NCBI RefSeq assembly: GCF_003073045.1
Contig: NC_037590.1
Coordinates: 40,292,751 to 40,356,750 of the forward strand
DNA length: 64,000 bases
DNA from: Pomacea canaliculata
Lineage: Eukaryota; Mollusca; Gastropoda; Architaenioglossa; Ampullariidae
Direction: 5' to 3'
In this document: positions 24,219 through 34,814 of the stretch, in pieces
How the letters are laid out: every line of letters starts with the position of its first letter
Numbering within the stretch: position 1 is the stretch's first letter
Notes under the pieces: generated by a model
The model's input: the letters and a program-made list of their open reading frames with translations, nothing else
Database searches by the model: none
Told to the model about the DNA's origin: nothing
Translations under genes and position numbers: made by a program

Positions 24219-26882
24219 CTTGGCTGGGCACACTCGGACACTCTAACTTGCAGGCGCTCCTCCTAGCCGCAGCAAAGGTGAACCTCCTCCAGTTTCCAAA
24301 CGACTGGAGTTTCTAGAGTTCTCCGAGGACGTCGCTTGTGGTCGGTCAAGAAAAGGAACACGACTCCTTCCCTTTCCCTCATCCCAACAACATAACTAAC
24401 GATTACTCTCCCTCGATCGCTCCTAACGTTCACTTGGTCAGGATATAGCAATTTGATTCCCCTTTGCGCCATTCATCAGGTTCGTTGATAATTTACGAGG
24501 GTGGCCGACATGGGAGGAGCGGTGGTACTGACACGCCTTGCGTGCGCGGCTTTTCCTCCGTGCCAGGTAATCTCACAGGGAGGGTATGAATTAAATACAA
24601 GAAAAACAACCTCTAAGGAATTTTCATGCTGCGGACTCGTGTCATGAGATTCTATTTGATGTGAAAGTCAGAAAGCTGGTTTTTTCTTTGATTCCATCGA
24701 TTTCCAGGCAAGAGGAGGCGCTATTGTGACCTGGTCAATTCAGGAACGCCAATGTTGCCGGCCGTTAATTCCCGCATAGATAAATGACCCAACGTGACGT
24801 AGATTGGAAAATGATGAATCGCCCGCTGCCAACCACCTGTCCTGAGAGAATAAACTGCTGGCGAACACGGGGGTCAGTTCAAGTTCAATAATGCCATCAA
24901 TATTCTCTTTCTTTCTTTTTTCCTTCCGCTCGTCCACCTCGTCGTGTTCTCGGCATTGTTTTCCTCAGAATAGCATTTGCACGCTATTATTTAACATCAC
25001 TATCCCCCTCCCTTCTTACGTAAACAGAAAATCTTAGTTTTATAAACTTTGTACACAAATCTGAGATCGACTACAGTGTATATATCACGAGAGAAACGAA
25101 AAAAATTTGATACATCCACTTCCTCCTCCTTTCTAACATTTATTCACGTCACCTCGTTTAACCCTTCGGTTATCAACGTACAGAAGATATGTGTGTGTGT
25201 GAGAGAGAGAGAACGGAATGATTGAAGGTGGCGGGGAAGAGAGCCTTGAGATTGCTTGTAACTGCAGCTCGACCCTGCATGCTTGCAGCACACTGCAAGG
25301 TGGCTGAAGATTAATGGCTTAGACACGTCAGTAACGCCAGTGGACGTTTCCAACACCACCTCTACAGCCGAGGAAAATCATTTTCACGAGGTCTGGCCCC
25401 CTTCAGGACTTCTGAAAGGCGGTTTGTGACTCGAGTCATGCAATCCTTCCCGCAAAAGCCACTGTTCTCGCACCGTGGTGCAAACGTTGACGATCATTAA
25501 CATTTCGCCTGAAAGACAGGAGCTCAGAAGGACGAAGAATTCTCGTGTTTAGTTCTTTATTGCTATATCTCCCAAACCTAACTTTTGTTTTGGCGATCTT
25601 TTCTTACTCACTAGGCCTTCATTTAAATTTATTTTGCGGCTTATTTTATTTCAAATTTAATTTGTAAAATAGTTCTTCACTCTTATCACACTCTGTTGAA
25701 AGAAATTTTAGCTGCTGGTGCCACTTCCATAATACAAACTTTTACTGCTCATTTCGAATTTCTCTTACCACTAGTCTCCACATCATTAATGCTGAAGCAC
25801 TTTCATTTTCTATCCTTGCAGAAGAAATCTGCCACACAGGTTCATACATGCAGACTTATCATCCTCAATATTCCCAAGCTACAGCCAGGAATTACCTGTG
25901 AAATGCACGCCACTATAGTGCTGACACATGCACTGTATATGTCCAGCAGGTCTGAAAATAAATTCCCTCCTATGACTGTTAGAGATTATGATAACAATGA
26001 TAGTCATAATGAGAACAACAATATGTCAATCACAATGTTTTATAGTGTGGCTTTATTTCAAATTCATCTTGTATTCAACAAACACAATCACTCCAACATT
26101 TATTCTTCTCCTATTACTTCAAACTTGTCAAATAAATGAAACATTTAATGCATCCTCACCATGAGAAGGATAAGATCAAGAAACATGAGAACATCACACA
26201 GAGAAGAATGCATTTAAATGAGCATAACTTTAAAATAAAACCTTGAACAAAGGCAGTTCACCTGCTCATGTTTAAATTATTGGTAATTTGCATGCCTAAA
26301 TGTGTTGATGGAGGCGATACCATGTATAATTTTAAAACATGACCAGAACTGGATCCAGTGAAACAGAAGCATAGCATGCTAGAAACAAGAACATAATTAC
26401 TGTCAATATTATTGACTCAATTCATAAATTACTTCTGAGAGGACAAATCCTATGAAGATGATGTAGTCTTGAAATATGAAAGTTTCCCTGAGTCTTCAAT
26501 CTTTCACCTTCAGTAACTGGGCTTTTCCTTGGCATAGGAGCTGCATTTTGAAATGCTTTGGCACCCTAGCACTGATGATGTAAATAACACTAAGTTCATC
26601 CTTGTTCTGAAAAATGGAACCTTTCAGAGGTAACAACTGTCTGGACTATCCTAAGAAGGATAAACAAGCAGTTAAATGTAGATCTAACATGTTAAAAGCA
26701 TAAATGTGAAAGTCTTGTCACATGACAGTAGATGTTATCTAAGCCAAAAGAAACTCACGCATTTCACAATCAGTGATTTTAAATAGTTGAAAAAACAGGA
26801 AGTAGATACAGAAGTTACAAAACTGTCCTTACCTCTACTTAATACCATAAATAAATGTTTAACAGCCAACCAGGGAGTTCAC
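24219..26882. other. Intergenic region between the fibrinogen-related gene and LSM11
   Basis: It contains the upstream region of the fibrinogen-related gene (minus strand, above 24218) and the downstream region of LSM11 (minus strand, below 26883). The longest open frame here is 147 codons on the plus strand (25696-26139), but it has low-complexity, AT-rich composition and no recognisable domain. A short GT/GA run lies near 25191-25212. I see no RNA gene. Confidence 0.4.
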
Positions 26883-29800
26883 TTAAAACTCAGCCAGAGC
26901 AACAGCTACCACATGATCACCTCGCAACAGTACTTGATTCAAATGTCTGCACAGCAGCTTTCGTGTCTTCACCCCAAGTAGCTTAGACACCTTGCTCTCC
27001 TGAAATAAATGCATTCCACTAAATGCTGAAGACACATTTTCCATCACATCTTGGCCATGAGTAAATGGTCTGTAAGATTCCTGCAGCCTACTAGTATCCC
27101 TGAAGTGGTGGTGCATAGATTGGTTTGTGAAAGCTGAACATGGCAAGGAACCCTGCAGGTTTTGTGAAAGATCAGATGAAGACGAAGAGTGGTCATTTGC
27201 TGCTGGCCCTTCCTGAACTAATTTCCAAGGTGTGGCTGGATAGAATGGGTCTTTACTATTTGTCTCTGTTTTACATCTGTCCTCCTTTTCCTCAGATCCA
27301 GAATCTGAGTTACTGTCTTTGCACTTCTTTTTGTTGGCCTGAAATAACATGGTAACAAAATAGAACTAGAAACGTCAAACAAAATCACCAATATAAATAA
27401 AACACAAGTCCATAATAACTCTCTTGAAATAAGCAGAACTTACAGTTCCTGCCTACAGCTTTTTGCCCAGGACATTTTGCTTTCTTATTTAATTTAGTGA
27501 TTATTATGTTTTACTTTTATCATCTTGGCTTCTGGTCTTAATTTTACTATTACTTGACAATAATCATGTGTCTACCTTCTTGTGCTTTCCAACAGGCTTT
27601 CGATAAATCTCATCCACGTCCATTAATGCCTGCAACAGTTTATGTTCAAATTTACTCATGAAAACTTGCTTCATCTGACAATGACAATGACGGCTGCAAT
27701 AATGATAGCAAAAATAGCGACAATAAGTGACCAAGAGAATTCTGAATCCCACTGAGATGTGTAATGTTACCAGTGTATGATTTTGTCAACTATCGTACAG
27801 TGATATTTTTTACTTTTGTATTTTAAGGGAGAGGTGTCTTGCGGGACAGAATTCTTGAGTTCATTCAGTGGCGATTTCTGGAACAGTGCCTTGCTAAGAT
27901 AGAGAGCTGGGATGTTAATGGGTGCACAATAATAACAGAGCAAGAAGTGTACTGCGTTACTGCATGTACGAGTTATTCATCTTTAAAACATTAACTTCCA
28001 TAGATTGGTTGTGTTACAAATGCAAGACTAGATTGCGATGACACTAGAAAATATCCTATTTCACACCGCTCAAGGCTAAAGGGAGGTCTTGTGCTGACAG
28101 GGGGCTGGATTTCTCCAGTCACAGAGAACACATACAGGGGCTGGTTAGGACTGCACAGCAACAGGGAAAGAGGGCTGGAAGTTTCAGGAGAATTCTATCA
28201 TTAGAGGTATAAGCACCCTGGTTGGTAGACTAAACCATAAAATTCCCCATTACCTTTCCATCCATGCCTAGTGGAGTAGTGGGTGTATTTTATCAGTGTA
28301 GGAAGAATAGTAACAACACTAGCTTTAACAAGAAAGTGTACTACTTTCATTACCATTTACATTGAGGAGGTAATAAAGTCAGCTTTGTCTCTTACAAACA
28401 CTGGAATGTTATTCTTGCATGACTAGCTTATCTCTGAATTAACCACATAAGGGGGGGGGGGGGGTTGGTGTTTTACGCCGTGTCAGCAACTAAGGCTATA
28501 TTACGGCAAGCAACCAGCCCTGTAAACAGATGCCAGGTGCAGAGAAAGAACAGCGTGCCCGAGACGAGAAATGAACTCTGGGCAGCCAACCTTCACTGTA
28601 TTGGTGACAGGCGCTAACCGTTGCGCCACCGGACCACTCAACCACATAAGGGGAAAAATACATACTAGTTACACAAGTAAGATGTAAAATTAAACTTTTA
28701 CCATATTCATGTGTTTATCAAAGGCAACAACAAATCCAGTACAGATTCCACGAATATTGCGAACACTGCGTGTCCAGACATGCACTTTTAATTTTTCCAT
28801 AACACTGCGACGCAGAACACTCAGAGGCCCTTGTTGAAAACCTGAAAATAAAAAGGGGTCCTAATCAGAAGTCTCCAGTTCCCCTCCCTCCACCATGTAT
28901 GTTTATCACACATATTTACATTTCTCACACAAAAAAAAAGTTTCCTGCTGTGCACATGCCTTATAGCTTACAGTTTGTTGGCCTCAATAAGCCAAAGTAG
29001 AACACTTTAACATTTTCAGAGACATAATGTTTGACTAGTTGCCTTAAACCTGAAGCAAATCTCATCTATACATTTATGCAGTCATGAAAGTTTCCTCATT
29101 AAAAGGAAACTACCAATATTTATTAGTTATTCTGCAAAATTACATTTCTGAATTCAAGTGACTAATGATTAAGTGAAACATGTTAGCACTTATCTGAAAT
29201 TTATTTTTTTGGAAAAGGTTTGATTAACTCCTTTAATGTGTACATAATGTGTGTGCAACATCTGCTTGCACGTATCTAGCTGTGAAAACACGTAAATAAG
29301 AACATGGGTGCTGCTGAATTAAAAAATAAAACAAAGCTTTTTTTCTTTTAGTACCATTCTCCATTTGCGTAATGACATTGATTCTCTGCTTTCTAGAGCG
29401 ATGAATATGACCAACAGGTCCTTTGTCTTCTTTAAAATCCTGGATCTGCACTGTTTCTTGCTGACTGCCACTCTGTTTTATAATGGTCTCTGGGATTGAT
29501 GTCTGTGATGCATCATCAATTGTAGTTTTCTTTTTCTCTTGTGAATTTTCCGCGCCTTTATTTACTTTTATAGAACCTGATTTTTCAACACCACTTTGAA
29601 AGGAGACAGGCTTTATCTTTTTCGTTACCTCATGTACTGTGACCATTTCCTTTTCTTTAGCATTTTCTGTTTCGCTGTCTACTAAAATTTGCGTGTTACA
29701 TGACGGTATCGTGTAGGAAGGAGCAGATGACTTCTTCCGAGATGGTATGTGAACACTAAGAAACTCATCCACATTTTCATAAATGTCGACATCTTCGTCG

Positions 29801-29934
29801 GGAAATTCGTCATTAGAATATATAGCTGCCACAGGATTGAAGGTTTCTGAAGAAAAATCGATGTTTTTGAAGCAACTCAATGCTTCTGAATTTTCCGTTT
29901 TAAAAGCACCCGCTTCGTTGCTGTCATCGTCCAT
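26883..29934 (-). CDS. LSM11: U7 snRNA-associated Sm-like protein LSm11
   Basis: Four exons on the minus strand, in phase: 29355-29934, 28702-28841, 27576-27629, 26883-27338 (1230 nt, 409 aa). Start chosen at MDDDSNEAGAF (29934) because the upstream in-frame ATG (30030) adds only Asn/Asp-rich sequence. Residues about 30-70 hold SSETFNPVAAIYS, like the N-terminal SSDSFDPLLALYA stretch of vertebrate LSM11. The Sm1 region is QQGPLSVLRRSVMEKLKVHV, then RGICTGFVVAFDKHMNM and ALMDVDEIYRKPV. A long acidic/Ser-rich spacer separates it from Sm2 near the C-terminus (RHLNQVLLRGDHVVAVALAE), the split-Sm layout typical of LSM11. Known role: with LSM10 it replaces SmD1/D2 in the U7 snRNP ring and recruits FLASH for histone pre-mRNA 3' cleavage. 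A SINE sits in its second intron. It is head-to-head with the CCDC166-like gene. Confidence 0.95.
28441..28653 (-). mobile_element. SINE family 1, copy 2, with 14-bp target duplication
   Basis: AACCACATAAGGGG occurs at 28441-28454 and 28640-28653, flanking the element (28455-28639). On the minus strand it starts TGAGTGGTCCGGTGGCGCAACGG, where TGGCGCAACGG fits the A-box consensus; GAGTTCATTTCTC sits at the B-box position. It ends TAAAACACCAAC followed by about 14 C. The target itself contains GGGG, so part of the C run may come from the target, but copy 1 (74-282) also ends C-rich. This is the best copy of the family in the window. It lies in an LSM11 intron. Confidence 0.88.
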
Positions 29935-30186
29935 TTTGGCAAGATATACAAAGCTGTCTACTATTTTCGTATATTTCTCATCATCATTATTATTATCATC
30001 GTATATATTACTTGCTTTCAATACGTGCACTGCTTATTTAAGAGTACAGATCTCTTACAGGCTAAAAATATCATTCTTAATCGTGAAACTAAATTATGAT
30101 ATATGGTTGATATGGTAACAAAGACGCCGAAGTTACCTCCCATTGATGAGACATCTGGCGTTGTCTCAGAAACATCATCTTTCAGA
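29935..30186. promoter_or_regulatory. Shared upstream region of LSM11 and the CCDC166-like gene (putative bidirectional promoter)
   Basis: The LSM11 start (29934, minus) and the CCDC166-like start (30187 or 30103, plus) are divergent and only 168-252 bp apart. All promoter elements for both genes must lie in or overlap this stretch or the 5' ends of the transcripts. I see no classical TATA box that I would trust, and the region is AT-rich. Transcription start sites are not determinable here. Confidence 0.55.
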
Positions 30187-33100
30187 ATGCCACCAAAAGG
30201 AAAGAAAGGAAAGAAAGGGAAAAAGGGAAAGGGTAAAGAAAAAGCACCTCAGGAACAGAAACCATCAGAACCAACGGAAAAGGAAAAAATGCTACAGAAT
30301 GAGTAGCTATGATGTTTCATTCTAATCTGTGACGTTAACACTTCACATTTATATACCTATTAAACATGTTTAGAAGAGATAGTAATAGCTGTAAAATTAT
30401 TATATTACTGGTTTTATTTCTGAAATAACAAGCCATTTTTTCAAAATATGACAGGTACATGATCAAATTATAACATATGGGGTAGGGGAGGACTGCAGAT
30501 CGAGGTAGTTAAAACATTTTTATTATTTTTTACATATGGCACACTTTTCATAATTTATTAATTATAATTTATGGGAATAAATTATAAAATTATTTATTTA
30601 AGCTTAAGCTGGAGTGATTAAATATGCCTCATGTATTAACAACTTATAAAGCCAGCTGAAGTTTGAAAATTCTCCCCCAAAAAATTCCTAAGTATCAGCT
30701 AGCTATTCAGATAATATCCAAACATATCTTTAATTTTCCTTATATGATGACTGTGCTGTCCTTTGTTGACATATGATTATATATAATTTTCGTTTCTTCA
30801 GGCTTGCAAAAGTAACAAAAGAGCTTGAGGATTCCAAAAACAGGGTGGAGGAATTGTATCCTTTACAGAGCAAAATATTTTTCTTTATGGAAAATCACGT
30901 GCAATTTATATCCTATGTTAGAAAAGCTGGTGGTGATAGTTTTGTTTGGATCAAACAGATCTCTTTCAAAATGAGTTGTAGAAAAGGATGAAAAATGTCT
31001 AAATGATGTCTTAGGAGCCTAAAGGTACCTTTTGAACACTCAAATATTTTGAAATAGATTTAATCGTAATTAAGATGATGCACATGACTGCTTTTAGAAC
31101 AGGGTTGGAAGTTTGGCTGGTTTGGGAAAGTAGGGATTGATGGCAAAACATGCATATACCTATTCATTCCTCATTTCTTCATCCATGCACTTCGTGCATC
31201 ATAGGGTCATCTGTTTGCTGACACTTAAATTTCTTGTATGCTTTACTGTCAGTTCAAAAATATAATACTTTATTAATCCCCAGAGGCAATTCAAGATAGT
31301 GCTCATACTAACAATAAAATATACATATGCATGATATAAAAGAGATAATATAAATGTACATGTTGAAACAGTGTTTCATTCCCACACACACACATATTCC
31401 CAACAACAGCAGATACAGTTGGTGACCCCAGATCCTAGAAAAATGGCTATTAATAGAAAGTCTAGATGGAGGACCTTGACCCTGTCTGGGGAGAAAGATA
31501 CAGTAGGCGGAAGCCAGTAGAGGAATCAGAGACGAGACTGTATGGAGTAAAGACCTTGAACCATAAAGCACACCAGAAGACTGATATGTGTGTGTAAATA
31601 AATATATGTATACATGTTCATTCTGAGTTGAGCACTGAGAAAGAGAGAAAAGATATAACGCAAGCCACCTCAGGCTAGTACAAGATCACAGCCAGTAGAG
31701 TTTATCAAGTGAACAGCTTGTGGAATGAATGAGTTATAGGTTCAATCTCATAAAGTCCTTAGCTATCAAACTTATTGTAATAAAAACATTCATGATCAAA
31801 ATATAATGACAGTGCTAGGTCTTATGTGATATTATCAGCAGATTCTAGTGCATATCAAAGGAGACCTTAGAGCTTTATGAAAGGTTCTTTAAAGGTTAAA
31901 AAAACCCACAATGAAACATTGTCACCCTTATCAGACTTAGACGAAAGGAAAATGAATGGTTGCAGCAAGAAGCACAAAAAATACGCATCGAAAGTGTATG
32001 TGCCATTATTATTTCCATCTCATGTTTAACATGTATTCTCTTTGTTGTACTGAGTATCACATATCCATATGTAAGGGGGTTACAAGACATTGAAATGAAG
32101 TTAGGAGGGTTAATGATGATCTGGGTTTTATTTATTTTTTGGTACAGAATTGTCTAATTTTGAAATGATTTTATTAACAACACAGAAAGACATTTTGAAA
32201 ACAGTAATGGAATAAGACTGCTCATCTGTGCTTTCTCAGGAAGTACCCTTATTAACAGCATGTGGCCTCACCTGTGCCCCCTGCTCAATCCCCCCCCCCA
32301 AAAAAACAAAAATCAGGATAAGTATTGTACTAGTGATATAAGATTATCTTTTTATATGGGAAATAATTTAATATGCATGCTCAAAGCAAAATATAATGGT
32401 TTTATATATATGTCTCTTTCTGTGTCCTTATTTCTAGCATGAATATATGACCTACATTGAAAAGAAGACCAATAAGCGCCAGACAACTATAATCACTCTC
32501 AGTGACCATAACAAGCAAGAGATTGAAAACATATCACTTGAGCGCCAAATCATGGAAGAAGAATTTGATGATAAAAAAAGAGGTAATTCAAATGTGCCAC
32601 TTGCTGATTTGCGAGGTTTTCTGTTTAAAGAGTCACACAGATTTTTAAAGGGAAAAGCTCTGAAAGTACATGACTAACTAAAACACCATATATGGTAAAT
32701 GGTGGAGCATATCCTGCTTGCAAAAGATGCAAAATTGATTTTTAAAAAGGTTTTCATGAAATAATTCCAGCCCAGCATATTGAAATCCACAATAAATATG
32801 ATCACAAAAGTACTACAAACTTGCAAATAATATAGACATTTTTTTATTTCATAGACAGTTTTAGTCTGAAGCAGTTTTCAGATTTTATTCACGAGCAGTT
32901 TTCAGTTTGTATTGCTCTGTAATAGACTCTTCAATAAAGCTACATCTTTATTCGGATATTCGTAAAAAGAAATGAGATCTTTCTTGCAGCACTGGAGACT
33001 GTGCTGCTGGAAAAGCAACATATGCTAGAGAAAACCATACAAGAGTTAAATGACCTACAAGAATACCAGGTAGGAAAAATCATGGTGCTATATTTTTTTT

Positions 33101-34316
33101 TATCTTCTGCATATTTTCCTCAGTAAAAGGCCAATAGAATTTTGAAGCCATGCTAAAATCATTCAAGTTCATTTGTCTATTGATTTTATACTTGTAACGT
33201 CAGCACATATATATATATAATTGCCCTTGTGGATGAATAAAGTTGTATTGAATTGAATTGAATTGAATTGAACATATATGCAGCATTTAGCTTATTCTGA
33301 AGAAAAGATACAATTATGATGTAGTTTTTGTCTCATGTTTATTTGTATGAGGATATCTATGAGGAATGTTTCATATAAATCATTTCATTCCTGTCACCAG
33401 AACAACATAAGGTCACAGAATTTTTAGTTACCGTGCAGTAAAACAATGGAACTCTCTCCCCTTTCATATCTGCCACCTATCTGCCATTAAATCGTTTAAA
33501 TGTGCACTGAAAAGACATCTCTTCCTTGAGCACTACTCCTAACAACAGTCCACAGAATGCTATTCCTTTTTCCACCCCTCCCTTTTTTCCATTTATTGCT
33601 ACTTCTCAACTCATCTTCCTCTATTGACTCATAACACTCTTAGTTCTTGTTACCCGATTCCTTTTTGCGTTTTCTGTATTTGTCTTATATTAGTCCTCAG
33701 TACTGTTGTTTATCCTTCCATTCCTTTATATGTTGTCCATGTCACATTCTGTTCACAAGTACTAAGAGCATGCTCCTTACGGGCATGAGTATGTGCTACA
33801 CGAATCATGCCTTTATTATTAGTTCTTTCCAAACAGAACCTTCAAACTGAGCTGCAGACAAAGATTCGAGACCTGGAGAAGCAGGTGAAAGAGATGCGAG
33901 CACATCACACTAATGCCATACGGAACATGAAGTCAGACTTTCTTCAGCAGAAGCGAGAGTTTCTAGAAGATTCAGATTTTCGCATCCAGACTTTGGAGAA
34001 AAAGGCTAATAAGGTCTGGCTGTTTTGATTATTTTGACATGTTATATGATTACTACATTTTGTCATAAACTCATCAGATTTGTCTCACATGTCCACCCTC
34101 ACCCATTACCAACAAAAAAATGGATTGCTTTTATAATGGCAATAGAGGTCTGAGAGGTTTATGAAATTTATATGCAATTTTCCAACTATCACCACTCTGA
34201 CATCCAAGCCATATCACACCAAGGAGGAACTCGAGAAAATAACCACATCTCTCACCTGAAGTAGACTCACCATATGGGTTTTTTCCCCCCATGACGTGAA
34301 CAAAAAGAAAACAAAG

Positions 34317-34362
<46 letters not shown>

Positions 34363-34814
34363 GTACATATATTTCATGTGTGGAGAAGCCTTCCACAAAT
34401 ATTTGCCAAAAAAATACGTATAAGATGCCAATAGTGCCTTGGCTATTTTGATCTTCAAAATTCACCCCATTGTTATCACTTTTTTCATTTAATGTAGCAT
34501 GTCCCTAGATTCTGTTCATTTTTTCCACCTTAAAATAGGGTTTTGTTTTCTGCTACTAGGAAGCATTTCAGTGCCTGACAGATCACACCAACCGCATTAA
34601 GCTGGAAAACAGGGCTTTGAGGCAGGAACTACTTATGCTGATTCAGACCACAAGATCCCTCACTCAGCATCAAAAAAAACTGGAAGACCAGAGAAGAAAA
34701 TTGCAACATGAGCAAACCTATGCTAATGATCTTAGAAAGCTGCGTGAAAAGCGGCAACAGAAGTCATACAAACAAGTTGAAATTCTTGAAGATCATCAAG
34801 AAGATTTGGAGTAA
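30187..34814 (+). CDS. CCDC166: CCDC166-like coiled-coil protein (DUF4515 type)
   Basis: Seven in-phase exons: 30187-30302, 30802-30855, 31935-31995, 32438-32582, 32990-33069, 33837-34013, 34560-34814 (888 nt, 295 aa). The start MPPKGKKGKKGKKGKG at 30187 resembles the short Lys-rich start of vertebrate CCDC166. An in-frame ATG at 30103 would add 28 residues. After the basic head the protein is almost all coiled coil: KELEDSKNRVEEL, ENEWLQQEAQKIRIES, YIEKKTNKRQ, LQTKIRDLEKQVKEMRAHH. The most diagnostic stretch is LENRALRQELLMLIQTTRSL near the end, matching the NGRLRQELLLLL block of CCDC166. The vertebrate protein has an extra low-complexity C-terminus absent here. Function is not established in the family. 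The protein looks structural; a cilium link is only a guess. BBOF1 was considered because of its similar basic head but fits the coiled coil less well. Confidence 0.85.
31255..31600 (-). mobile_element. LINE/SINE 3' fragment ending in GGGGATTAATAAAGTATTA
   Basis: On the minus strand the fragment ends GAATTGCCTCTGGGGATTAATAAAGTATTATA, the familiar 3' end of CR1/Rex-like LINEs and dependent SINEs (quoted here by type only). Upstream is a decayed body with a GT-rich run. No coding motif is recognisable. It lies in the CCDC166-like intron between exons 30802-30855 and 31935-31995. The upstream border is approximate. Confidence 0.45.
33225..33273 (+). repeat. Retroelement 3' tail ending in (TTGAA)n
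   Basis: The text reads GCCCTTGTGGATGAATAAAG, then TTGTATTGAA followed by four further ATTGA units. Such a pentamer run after a GATGAATAAAGT stem is typical of LINE/SINE 3' ends that carry a short microsatellite tail. Little else of the element remains. Confidence 0.5.
33405..33805 (+). mobile_element. L2/CR1-like LINE 3' end, copy A
   Basis: The start encodes FSYRAVKQWNSLPFHICHLS, then IKSFKCALKRHLFLEHYS and a stop, the usual extreme C-terminus of L2/CR1-clade reverse transcriptase ORFs. A C/T-rich 3' UTR follows, ending in AAGAGCATGCTCCTTACGGG. The same order is present on the minus strand at 55905-56413 and 58136-58560. It lies directly upstream of the CCDC166-like exon 33837-34013. Confidence 0.8.
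34317..34362. repeat. (AATC)11 microsatellite
   Basis: Eleven perfect AATC units occur in a row (34317-34360). Located in the last intron of the CCDC166-like gene. Confidence 0.97.

Noticed and set aside
25696..26139. 147-codon plus-strand open frame between the fibrinogen-related gene and LSM11
   Set aside because: AT-rich, Asn/Ser/His-heavy, no domain and no splice context. Frames of this length arise by chance in such DNA.
28441..28470. Poly-G run as a G-quadruplex or assembly artefact
   Set aside because: It is explained by the C-rich 3' end of the minus-strand SINE plus GGGG in the target duplication.
30187..34814. BBOF1 (basal body orientation factor) as identity for the coiled-coil gene
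   Set aside because: Only the Lys-rich start is similar. The ENEWLQQEAQKIR and LRQELLMLIQTT blocks fit CCDC166 better.
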